DNA of 64,000 nt from Accumulibacter jenkinsii (lineage in GTDB: Bacteria; Pseudomonadota; Gammaproteobacteria; Burkholderiales; Rhodocyclaceae), in NCBI GenBank assembly GCA_036625225.1, contig JAZKUF010000001.1, positions 62,001-126,000 on the forward strand, in the 5' to 3' direction. Of the stretch, positions 7,092 through 13,908 are shown in pieces (positions within the stretch are counted from its first letter, which is position 1; every line of letters starts with the position of its first letter). The translations under genes and the position numbers were made by a program. A model generated the notes under the pieces. The model was given only the letters and a program-made list of their open reading frames with translations, was not told the origin of the DNA and made no database searches.

Positions 7092-7556
7092 ATGAAAATC
7101 GTCTCCGCCTTAATAGTTACCGCCGGACTTCTAATTTCAGGGTGTGCATCTGTTGAAATGGCCACAATGGCTGAATCAGCAAAGGCTAAAGAATTCAACC
7201 CTCCCTCTCAAGGTAATGCTGGCGTATATGTTTATCGTGATAGCTTCGTCGGAAAAGCTCTCAAGAAAGACATATGGATTGATTCGAAGTGCATTGGTGA
7301 AAGTGCGCCAGATGTGTTTTTCTATACTGAGGTTGAGGGCGGGAAAACTCACCAAATCGATACGGAATCTGAATTTTCGCCAAATACCCTTGAGGTATTA
7401 TTTGAAGCTGGCAAGAACTACTTCATTCGGCAGTTCATTAAGCTAGGCGTATTCGTTGGCGGCGCTGGGCTGGAGCAAATCCCTGAAGAGCAAGGCAAGA
7501 AGGATGTCGCCAAGCTCGAAATGGCAAAGCCAGGCAAGTGTAGCGAACCACGATAG
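7092..7556 (+). CDS. DUF2846-like lipoprotein (cassette gene)
   Basis: A 154-residue protein with a lipobox (LLISGCAS, Cys-18). The mature domain begins AGVYVYRDSFVGKALKKDIWIDSKCIGESAPDVFFYTEVEGGKTHQI, which fits DUF2846, a small beta-sandwich lipoprotein family. The ends FEAGKNYFIRQFIKLG and VAKLEM also match that family layout. AT content is clearly above that of its surroundings. It is the last cassette gene of array 1. Its attC is cut off by the junction with a zrgA fragment. Confidence 0.75.
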   Translation: MKIVSALIVTAGLLISGCASVEMATMAESAKAKEFNPPSQGNAGVYVYRDSFVGKALKKDIWIDSKCIGESAPDVFFYTEVEGGKTHQIDTESEFSPNTLEVLFEAGKNYFIRQFIKLGVFVGGAGLEQIPEEQGKKDVAKLEMAKPGKCSEPR

Positions 7557-7579
7557 GTGCAGTCTCATTAGTATTTGCT

Positions 7580-7588
7580 GCCCAACGA
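7580..7588 (+). other. Truncated attC: cassette array 1 joined to zrgA fragment
   Basis: The inverse core GCCCAAC (7580-7586) of the last cassette is followed within 2 bp by zrgA sequence (agctgttcgtacc...). The rest of the attC is absent, so the array was cut at the start of its final recombination site. Confidence 0.65.
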
Positions 7589-7922
7589 GCTGTTCGTACC
7601 GACGCCACAAGCGGGCTGCAAGCTGACAAAAGTGACCCTGGTGTCCGCGGTCATTGACCCTGTCCTGCTCGGGGAAGCCCCGGTCGCCATGGCTGCAGCG
7701 CAGGCCGCGCGAGGCGGTGATCAACCCGGACCTGGCCCGCAGCACGCCGATCTGGATGCCGAATTCATCTTCCATTGCGCCCAGCCTGCGTCGCTTCAGG
7801 GCATGGAAGTGAAACTCTTCAGCGCCTTCCCGGGCTACCGGCAAATCCGGGCGCAAGTGGTGACCGGCAAACGACAATCCGCGGCCAGGCTCTCACCGAA
7901 GGCCAACACCTTGCGCTGGTAG
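7588..7922 (+). pseudogene. zrgA 3' fragment (copy 2)
   Basis: Encodes the C-terminal half of ZrgA starting at KLFVPTP-equivalent residues (about 80-189) without the signal peptide or N-terminal domain. Identity to the full gene at 57-626 is high, with a few substitutions and a GPGPQ insertion shared with copy 3. An in-frame ATG exists at 7575 but no export signal, so it is not a working ZrgA. Confidence 0.85.
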
Positions 7923-7946
7923 CGCTGACAAACCGGAGGCGCTTGC

Positions 7947-8375
7947 TCAGCGGTCGAGCAGCAGGGCGGCGGCAGTGGCCAGGGTGACGATCGCGTAGGG
8001 AACCGGCAGACGGTGGCGAGCGACCTGCAGCAGTCGCCGGTCGCGCGTGATCAGCAGCTCGGCGCGGCAGCGCACGCCGAGGACGAGGAACTTCTGGTCG
8101 TCGACGTCGCGACAGCGCGGCAAGAGGTAATCCTCGGCCGGCTCGCGCTCGCAGGCGATGACGAAATGGCGGTAACGGTCGAGCAGCGCTGCCTGCGCCC
8201 CTGCGTCGAGGCCGAACTGACGGTAGGCGCTGACCCGTTGCAGTTCGGCAAAGCAGTCGCGGTCGGTAAAGCAGTGCAGCTTGCCGGTCGCGATGCCGCG
8301 CTGCAGCGGCTGCGTCTGCGGGTCGGCGAAGTGCAGCAGGTCGATGACGATGTTGGTGTCGAGGACAGCCCGCAT
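7947..8375 (-). CDS. PIN-domain toxin-like RNase (copy 2)
   Basis: A 142-residue PIN-domain protein. The acidic residues that would bind metal are in VLDTNIVIDLL (D6), the central LQRVSAY helix, and the late RDVDDQKFL and LITRDRRLL motifs. This matches the 'putative toxin-antitoxin system toxin component, PIN family' group of single-strand RNases. No antitoxin gene lies next to it; instead it follows the oxidoreductase gene. Copy 3 at 17443-17871 differs at only two residues. Both frames are open, so both copies could be expressed, though copy 2 has lost its native upstream gene. Confidence 0.85.
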   Translation of the reverse strand: MRAVLDTNIVIDLLHFADPQTQPLQRGIATGKLHCFTDRDCFAELQRVSAYRQFGLDAGAQAALLDRYRHFVIACEREPAEDYLLPRCRDVDDQKFLVLGVRCRAELLITRDRRLLQVARHRLPVPYAIVTLATAAALLLDR

Positions 8376-8379
8376 CGCT

Positions 8380-8841
8380 TCAGCCGACCTGCAGTTCTGC
8401 CGCGACCTGGTCGGCGATCGCGAGGCAGGCGGTGAGTCCGGGCGATTCGATGCCGAAGAGGTTGACCAGACCGGGGATGCCGTGCTGTGCCGGCCCCTGG
8501 ATCAGGAAATCGCCCGCTGGCGCCAGCCGGCCGGCGATCTTCGGCCGGATGCCGGCGTAGGCCGGCGCCAGCGCAGGGTCTGGCAGGCCCGGCCAGTAGC
8601 GGCGAATCTCGGCCGCGAAGGCGTCGGCCCGGGTCGGGTCGACGCGGTAATCGAGCGCCCCGATCGGCTGTCCCGGCAGCGGATCGGGCAACCACTCGAC
8701 GTCGGGCCCGAAGCGTGCCCGTCCGGCGAGGTCGAGGGTCAGATGGACGCCCAGGCCACCGCTTTCCGGCAGTGGATAGACGAGGTGCGAGAAAGGCGAG
8801 CGGCCGACGAGCGCATAGTAGCTGCCTTTCGCCTGATGAGT
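8380..8841 (-). pseudogene. FAD-dependent oxidoreductase, C-terminal fragment (copy 2)
   Basis: Encodes the last 150 or so residues of the enzyme intact at 17876-19009 (from THQAKGSYYAL to the end). It lacks the FAD-binding N-terminus. An open frame continues into antisense integrase sequence to 9579, but that extension is not related to the enzyme. The breakpoint at 8841 equals that at 856. Confidence 0.85.
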
Positions 8842-8879
8842 GTCGCCGCCTCGGTCAGTGAAAGTCACACCCTCGCCGT

Positions 8880-9875
8880 CTACACCAGCGCATCGAGCGG
8901 GCTCCGAACCTCTCGCCCACCGCGCTTGAGCACGTGCGTGTAGATCATCGTCGTGCTCACATCGGCATGGCCCAGCAGTTCCTGCACCGTGCGGATGTCG
9001 TAGCCGGTATCGAGCAGCGATGTGGCGAACGAGTGGCGAAGCGTGTGCGGGGTGGCCAGCCTGGGGATGCCCGCCGCGATCACCGCCTTCTTCATCGCCC
9101 GTTGCAGCAGCTTTTCGTCGAGATGATGGCGGCGCTCCAGTCCGCTGCGTGGATCGATTAAGTGACTCTCGGATGGAAAGACGTACTGCCAACTCCAGGT
9201 TCGGTTGGCGGCTGGATACTTGCGTTCGAGTGCATAGGGCAAGTAAACGCTGGTTTTCCCCAGTCGCAGATCGTCCTCGAAGATCTGTCTGCGCCGCATC
9301 AGGTGCTCGCGCAGATCCGCTGTCAGCGTCTCCGGCAGCATCGTTACGCGATCCTTCGCGCCCTTGCCGTCGCGAACCAGAATCTCTCGCTGCTCGAAAT
9401 CGAGATCCTTCACCCGCAAGCGAACGCATTCCATCAGGCGCCTGCCGCTGCCGTACAGCAAACGCGCAAGCAGCGCATAAACTCCCTGCATCCGGTCGAG
9501 AACGCGTTGGACTTCGTTGCCCGACAGCACCACCGGCAAGCGCTCCGGCCGCTTCGCTCGCACCACGCCGTCGAGCCACGGCAGGTCAATGCCCAGGACC
9601 TCGCGGTAAAGGAATAGCAAGGCCGACAACGCCTGGTTCTGGGTCGCGGCGGCTACCTGGCCTTCCACGGCCAGGTGCGTGAGAAAGGCCTCGACTTCGT
9701 CCGCGCCCATTTCTCGCGGATGGCGCTTGTGGTGGAAGAGGATGAATCGCCTGACCCATTGAACATATTGCGCTTCGGTTCGTATGCTATAGTGCTTCAG
9801 CCGGATGCGGTCGCGAAGCTGATCGAGCAGCTTGGGTTCCGAAGGTGTGTTTTGCGTCCCGTCATGTGTGTTCAT
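8880..9875 (-). CDS. intI: Integron integrase IntI (copy 2, intact motifs)
   Basis: A 331-residue integron integrase with all six catalytic residues (R146, K171, H277, R280, H303, Y312) and the IntI-specific block at about 215-235. It differs from copy 1 at residues 4, 140, 236, 239, 263, 271, 301 and 331. Leu at 140 and 301 matches the normal LLYG and ELLGH motifs. It is therefore the better candidate for the active enzyme. AAAGGAG precedes the ATG by 8 nt. A LexA-like site lies about 60 bp upstream. It is divergent from the Abi_C cassette. Confidence 0.95.
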   Translation of the reverse strand: MNTHDGTQNTPSEPKLLDQLRDRIRLKHYSIRTEAQYVQWVRRFILFHHKRHPREMGADEVEAFLTHLAVEGQVAAATQNQALSALLFLYREVLGIDLPWLDGVVRAKRPERLPVVLSGNEVQRVLDRMQGVYALLARLLYGSGRRLMECVRLRVKDLDFEQREILVRDGKGAKDRVTMLPETLTADLREHLMRRRQIFEDDLRLGKTSVYLPYALERKYPAANRTWSWQYVFPSESHLIDPRSGLERRHHLDEKLLQRAMKKAVIAAGIPRLATPHTLRHSFATSLLDTGYDIRTVQELLGHADVSTTMIYTHVLKRGGREVRSPLDALV

Positions 9876-9919
9876 CGTGGGCTCCTTTCAATAAATCAGG
9901 AGGTTACAAAGGATGAACC

Positions 9920-9971
9920 GAAGTAGACACCTTGCGCTGTATTTTTATACACCTTTTTAGGTGTCTACTTC
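9920..9971. promoter_or_regulatory. Perfect 13-bp inverted repeat around LexA-box-like site, copy 2
   Basis: GAAGTAGACACCT (9920-9932) and AGGTGTCTACTTC (9959-9971) are exact inverted repeats. The enclosed 9937-9952 reads CTGTATTTTTATACAC, one base off CTGT-N8-ACAG. In copy 1 the left arm carries one mismatch. Confidence 0.62.
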
Positions 9972-9980
9972 ACGTTAGGT
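9972..9980 (+). other. attI-like core site, copy 2
   Basis: ACGTTAGGT follows the same intI-upstream sequence as in copy 1. Identity between the two copies ends here, with different cassettes to the right. Confidence 0.75.
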
Positions 9981-9993
9981 TGCAGTAATAAAT

Positions 9994-10737
9994 ATGCGCG
10001 AGCTATACAAGCAAACTGAAGCACTGCAGAACCTTCTCGTTGCACAAGCGACTGGAAGTGCTGAGAGTGATGCTGAGTTCACTCGTTTGCGGCAAGTCGT
10101 CCTGTCTCAAGCTGCGCTAGATCCATACACCCCAAGGTTTTTGCGAACATGCCGAAACCTCGGCCAATTCTGGCAATTCATCAAACAGAAATTTGGCACC
10201 TACGCGGAGCGTCGCAAATATCTTTGGGATGAGTTTCGCCCAATGCTTGAATTGCTTGAGCGCGGAGGCGCCGCGCCTTCTGATCAAGTAGTCTCAATTG
10301 CAATAGAAAAATTCGACGCTTCAAATGTACAGGCCGCTTGGTCAAAAGCACTAGATCGAAGGGTTTCCGATCCTGAGGGGGCAATCACAATGGCCCGCAC
10401 GCTGCTTGAGTCTGTTTGCAAGCACATTCTTGAAGAGACTGAAGTTGATTTTGATGACAGCCCGGACATGAACAAGCTCTACCGTCAAACGGCAGAACAG
10501 TTGAACATTGCCCCGTCGCAGCATACGGAACAAGTGTTCAAGCAAATTCTCGGCGGTTGCACTTCTGTCGTTGAAGGTTTGGGCGCGTTACGCAATCGAT
10601 TGAGCGACTCTCACGGTAAAGGCAAGGCTGGTGTTAAGCCAGCGCCCCGTCACGCAGAGTTGGCGGTCAATCTGGCTGGGGCACTTGCTATCTACTTGCT
10701 CGCCACCTGGGAAGCCCGTCGTGAAACAGCAACTTAA
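9994..10737 (+). CDS. Abi_C abortive-infection family protein (first cassette of array 2)
   Basis: A 247-residue protein. Residues 130-240 match the Abi_C (abortive infection C-terminal) domain: ARTLLESVCKHILEETEVDFDD, LNIAPSQHTEQVFKQILGG, CTSVVEGLGALRNRLSDSHG and the closing PRHAELAVNLAGALAIYLL. The N-terminal 120 residues are helical. Proteins of this type are associated with phage-induced growth arrest. It starts 14 bp after attI, the cassette position most likely to be transcribed, so a defence role is plausible but inferred. Its last codons form the start of its attC. Confidence 0.87.
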   Translation: MRELYKQTEALQNLLVAQATGSAESDAEFTRLRQVVLSQAALDPYTPRFLRTCRNLGQFWQFIKQKFGTYAERRKYLWDEFRPMLELLERGGAAPSDQVVSIAIEKFDASNVQAAWSKALDRRVSDPEGAITMARTLLESVCKHILEETEVDFDDSPDMNKLYRQTAEQLNIAPSQHTEQVFKQILGGCTSVVEGLGALRNRLSDSHGKGKAGVKPAPRHAELAVNLAGALAIYLLATWEARRETAT

Positions 10738-10830
10738 CCATTCCGTCGAGAGGGACCGCCTGCAAGCTGCATTTGCAGGTTCCCTTCGCGGCTTCGCCGC
10801 TACGGCGGCCCCTCACGTCAAACGTTAGGG
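10732..10830 (+). repeat. attC site (long type)
   Basis: ACTTAAC at 10732, core GTTAGGG ending 10830. Arms gagagggaccgcc... and ...ggcggcccctc enclose a second stem gcaagctgcatttgc. At 99 bp it is the longest attC here. Confidence 0.78.
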
Positions 10831-10837
10831 GGCAGGT

Positions 10838-11386
10838 ATGTGGAAGAAAGTCGTCTCAGTTCTTGGCTTTGTTGTCGTCCTTATCGCAGCAGGTATCGGA
10901 GGCCAGATCGGCAAAGAGGTTGGTAAGGCTGCATTTGCACCTTCAAATCCCACACAGCAGCAGATCGAAGTAAGACTTTTGGAAGGTTTTACCAAAGCCG
11001 CTGAGCAAGCAAATGCACGAGGACCAGTGATGGTAGATCAAGATACCCGTTGGGATAAGTCCGTCGCCGGGCCGGGTGCGCGACTGACATATTTCTATTC
11101 ATTCCCCAAGTATTCTTCGCGCGATATCGATCGTGGCTGGCTTCTAACAAGCCTGCAACCAGAGGTCCGAAAGGGTGTTTGTGGAAGCAAGGAAATGAAG
11201 CCTTCGCTTCAATATGGCGGAACTTACGTATATGCGTATAACGGCAATGACGGCGTGGAAATCGCACGCTTCGAGATCAACAACCAAGAATGCGGTTCAC
11301 TTAAGGCGGGAGATGACAAAAACTTCGACTGTTCCAATAACGCTTTCGCCGATCTGGTTCCGTCATGCCCACAATTCAAGAAGTAG
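10838..11386 (+). CDS. Membrane-anchored hypothetical protein (cassette gene)
   Basis: A 182-residue protein with one N-terminal transmembrane segment (VVSVLGFVVVLIAAGIGGQIG, residues 5-25), probably left uncleaved. A soluble domain follows with four or more Cys (GVCGS, QECGS, FDCSNN, SCPQF) that could form disulfides in the periplasm. The middle has YFYSFPKYSSRDIDRGWLLTSL. No family was recognised. Its start is 8 nt after the upstream core, with GGGGG as a weak ribosome site. Confidence 0.65.
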   Translation: MWKKVVSVLGFVVVLIAAGIGGQIGKEVGKAAFAPSNPTQQQIEVRLLEGFTKAAEQANARGPVMVDQDTRWDKSVAGPGARLTYFYSFPKYSSRDIDRGWLLTSLQPEVRKGVCGSKEMKPSLQYGGTYVYAYNGNDGVEIARFEINNQECGSLKAGDDKNFDCSNNAFADLVPSCPQFKK

Positions 11387-11394
11387 AGCATGCA

Positions 11395-11465
11395 CCCTAA
11401 CCCTGCGGTGCCGGGGCCGCTGCGCAATAAGGCCGCGCGGCGCCCCTGACCTTGAACGTAAGTGC
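11395..11465 (+). repeat. attC site with altered core
   Basis: CCCTAAC at 11395, hairpin gccgctgcgcaataaggccgcgcggcgcc, but the core reads acGTAAGTG instead of GTTAGNN. The changed core may block recombination here. Confidence 0.7.
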
Positions 11466-11470
11466 TCAAT

Positions 11471-11952
11471 ATGCAATCGGATCTGCTTCTTGGCCTTGAT
11501 CATCGTTCAGGCCACGCCATGATTGTGGCACTACTCCAGCAATCTAGGGAGAGCATGCGCGGCCCTCGGGTCGAACGACGCTCATCCCGAAGCTCTGCTT
11601 CGATGGTGACTTCAGCATTGCATGCTGCGGATAGCACGCCGAGCACCCTCGTCCGGCAGTTCCCAAGGAAGCAGGTGGCCGGAACGATGATCAAGGCCTG
11701 CTTCTTGCCATTTCATTTCTTAGAAACATTTTATTGGATTTTCGACCTTTTCATTCGGAGGTATTGTTTTTGGTCTTATCAAAGAAGGCCTCAGAACGCC
11801 GAAGGATTTTGGGCTGGCAGCAATTGTTCTCATCAGCACATTCGGCGCCGCGGTTGTGTATTCGGTTCGCTCTATCTTTCAAAATGTTGCGGTCACACTC
11901 GGTGCCACTCTGTCACTCGGCTGTTTTTTCAGGCGGGATATTCAACGGGAAG
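11471..11952 (+). pseudogene. Broken small membrane protein cassette, split by the MITE-like element
   Basis: ATG 11471 encodes MQSDLLL and is then interrupted by the element. Downstream, the frame beginning near 11724 reads KHFIGFSTFSFGGIVFGLIKEG, then FGLAAIVLISTFGAAVVYSV, then a TLGATLSLGCFF segment and a charged tail ending at about 11970 (QREGIKQRSSD, stop). The pattern suggests a two- or three-helix membrane protein. Even after excision of the element the two parts are out of frame, so a frameshift is also present, or the true start is elsewhere. The end coordinate is approximate. Confidence 0.4.
11483..11707. mobile_element. 205-bp MITE-like element with 10-bp target duplication (copy 1)
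   Basis: The element at 11493-11697 has terminal inverted repeats of about 23 bp that begin GCCTTGATCATCGTTC and differ at one base. It is flanked by exact 10-bp direct repeats CTGCTTCTTG (11483-11492 and 11698-11707). It encodes no transposase. An internal block at 11551-11580 (gcgcggccctcgggtcgaac) is shared with copy 2. Removing it and one repeat restores a continuous sequence at the start of a cassette gene, so it looks like a real insertion. Confidence 0.75.
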
Positions 11953-12119
11953 GAATCAAGCAACGCTCAAGCGATTGAGCCCTAACAAAATAATAGATCT
12001 CCATGTAAAATCGAATGCCTACCATTGAACTCAACTGGAGCGCAGTTATACTACGGTTTTTTTGTTCAGCTTTCCGTGCCGCGTCCGTTTAACTTTACCT
12101 TAACCTTCCATTCGCTTCC

Positions 12120-12926
12120 GTGTCAATCATCGTTGAAACTCGTGGGGCTAAGATCGGTCGCTGCAATATTTGTGGCGACTACGGAAAGCTCACAGACGAT
12201 CATACGCCCCCAAAAGGCTGTATCAGAGTTGGCCAAGTGGCAATTCAACACATTGTCGAGCGCTTGGGAACTGAGAAGCCTAATTACAAAGGTCGCCACT
12301 CTCAGAATGGAGTGAAATACAAGACGCTTTGCTCTCAATGCAACAATGGAAGGTTAGGCGCTAATTACGATATTTCTTTCAATTCGTTTGTTAACACCGT
12401 CGGTAACTTTCTGCGCTCCTCACTTGTTTTGCCGAAAGCAATGACAGTGCGGGAGAGCCCGCAAAAGATAATGCGCTCAATCCTTGGACATATCGCGGCG
12501 CAAGGTGTCGACAGATATGAGAAGGGCGCTATAACTGAACCTCTTAGGGATTATTTTCTTGACGAAACGCTGCCGCTCCCCACAGGTTTCAACATCTACT
12601 ATTGGGTCTTCCCATATAAAGGCCAGGTCCTTGTACGGGACTGCGCATTTGTTGATTTGCGCGTTAAGGAGCCGGTTGCTATCTGGCTTGCCAAATTTTT
12701 TCCAATCGCCTTCATGGTCACAATCGACGAACCGGCAGGCTACTCTTTTAATCTCCCCAACTTGGCTCTATGGCGCGAATACAAAATCGGCGACACCGTC
12801 GAAATTGCCGTGCCATTGCACAGCAGTATTCATCAATATTGGCCCGAGATGCCTACTGAAACCTCAGTAGTTGTTTATGGGCAGGAGGCAATACATGCAC
12901 GCCAATTGCTGCGCATACAAAGGTAA
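12120..12926 (+). CDS. HNH-like zinc-binding protein, possible nuclease (cassette gene)
   Basis: A 268-residue protein with a GTG start. Residues 13-35 hold CNICGDYGKLTDDHTPPKG and residues 69-78 hold LCSQCNNGR. The two CxxC pairs with a DDH in between are the layout of HNH-type treble-clef nucleases. The remaining 190 residues form a separate mixed domain (IYYWVFPYKGQVLVRDCAFVDLRVKE, then a Trp/Phe-rich part) that I do not recognise. HNH proteins in cassettes may act in restriction or mobile-element biology; activity is inferred only. It is AT-rich relative to the chromosome. Confidence 0.6.
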   Translation: MSIIVETRGAKIGRCNICGDYGKLTDDHTPPKGCIRVGQVAIQHIVERLGTEKPNYKGRHSQNGVKYKTLCSQCNNGRLGANYDISFNSFVNTVGNFLRSSLVLPKAMTVRESPQKIMRSILGHIAAQGVDRYEKGAITEPLRDYFLDETLPLPTGFNIYYWVFPYKGQVLVRDCAFVDLRVKEPVAIWLAKFFPIAFMVTIDEPAGYSFNLPNLALWREYKIGDTVEIAVPLHSSIHQYWPEMPTETSVVVYGQEAIHARQLLRIQR

Positions 12927-12970
12927 CAGGTGCTTGGAGCGGGACGTCGGCCGCCGAGGACTGTCTTGCG

Positions 12971-12993
12971 GGCCTCGATCATCCTTCCGGCTA
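12971..12993. repeat. Degenerate solo end of the MITE-like element
   Basis: ggcctcgatcatccttccgg resembles the terminal repeat ggccttgatcatcgttccgg at 18 of 20 bases. No second end lies within 250 bp apart from those of the copy at 13139, so this may be a relic of a third insertion. Confidence 0.4.
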
Positions 12994-13072
12994 GGCGACG
13001 GTCTCGGCACCACTCTGACGATATGCCGATAGTAGTATTAAAGTAGATTAAAGGGGCCAGGCTCGATTAACT

Positions 13073-13140
13073 GCCTAACTTTTCATTTCACCGGACCTGC
13101 GCGAAAAGCCGCGCAGGTCCGGTGAATTCAGACGTTGGGC
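13073..13140 (+). repeat. attC site, split from downstream DNA by the MITE-like element
   Basis: GCCTAAC at 13073 and GTTGGGC at 13134-13140 flank the near-perfect stem caccggacctgcgcg / cgcgcaggtccggtg. The element at 13139 begins within the last two bases of this core. Confidence 0.85.
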
Positions 13141-13362
13141 CGTGATCATCGTTCCGGCCGCGCGTGCTCACGGTACTGCTTCGGCGTCGAGGAAAAGAGC
13201 ACGCGCGGCCCTCGGGTCGAACGACGTTGGAAACGCCGCATCCCAGTGCGGCGCTGCCTCGCCGAGGACATCAGCCATTTGCGTGCCGCGATCAGACCAC
13301 GCCAGTCTGGGGTGCGGCGCACCAGAGAGGTGGCCGGAACGATGATCAAGGCCAAACGTTGG
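13129..13362. mobile_element. 214-bp MITE-like element inserted in an attC core (copy 2)
   Basis: The element at 13139-13352 has ends GCCGTGATCATCGTTC... and ...GAACGATGATCAAGGC. It is flanked by CAGACGTTGG (13129-13138) and CAAACGTTGG (13353-13362), a 10-bp duplication with one mismatch. The duplicated sequence is the attC core itself, so GTTGGGC now appears on both sides (13134-13140 and 13358-13364). The internal block at 13196-13226 matches copy 1. No coding capacity for a transposase. Confidence 0.75.
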
Positions 13363-13372
13363 GCATCATGAG

Positions 13373-13792
13373 ATGACTACCGCACACGAACGCACCGCTA
13401 TTGCCCGCGCGGAGTTCTTTCTGACCCTCGCTGAGCAATGCACGCCGGAACAACGTAACGAGTTCGAGGCCTTTTTGGAAGCAGCCATTGTCTTTGCCCG
13501 AGCAGCCTTGCATCGCTTGAAGAGTAAATTTGAGTCCCACCCTTCGTGGAAGCTGTGGTTCGCCAAACTCCAGGGAAATCCTGCCGTCGAGTTTTTCCGC
13601 GAACATCGCGACTTTGTGCTGAAGGAAGCATCTCCCAAAGTGGGACAGATCATCTCTTTCAACCCTGTAGTGACCGCCGCACAGTTCTACTACTTTGAAA
13701 ACCCGTTAGTCACTGCGGCCGCAACGGTCAGAGAGCACTTGCAGTCCTATGCGCAAACACTGCTGGAGGGTGAAGCGTGTTTCCAGCAATGA
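13373..13792 (+). CDS. Hypothetical helical protein (cassette gene)
   Basis: A 139-residue protein, predicted mostly alpha-helical from its sequence (HERTAIARAEFFLTLAEQC, FEAFLEAAIVFARAALHRL, TVREHLQSYAQTLL). It has no signal peptide or membrane segment, so is likely cytoplasmic. Its motif W-KLWFAKLQGNPAVEFFREHRD is distinctive, but I cannot assign a family. The ATG lies 9 nt after the duplicated GTTGGGC core. Confidence 0.65.
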   Translation: MTTAHERTAIARAEFFLTLAEQCTPEQRNEFEAFLEAAIVFARAALHRLKSKFESHPSWKLWFAKLQGNPAVEFFREHRDFVLKEASPKVGQIISFNPVVTAAQFYYFENPLVTAAATVREHLQSYAQTLLEGEACFQQ

Positions 13793-13793
13793 T

Positions 13794-13881
13794 GCCCCAG
13801 CCGGCTATCGACCTCGTTCCCTTCGGTCACTGGACGCTGCGCGATAAAGCCGCGCAGCGCCCCTGAGCTTTGACGTTGGGC
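13794..13881 (+). repeat. attC site
   Basis: Hairpin ggacgctgcgcg-ataaagc-cgcgcagcgcc near 13832-13862, core GTTGGGC ending 13881. The inverse core (GCCCCAG at 13794) is imperfect, so the left edge is approximate. Confidence 0.78.
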
Positions 13882-13908
13882 CTCGCCTGTTTCTAAATTC
13901 GGGGGTAA

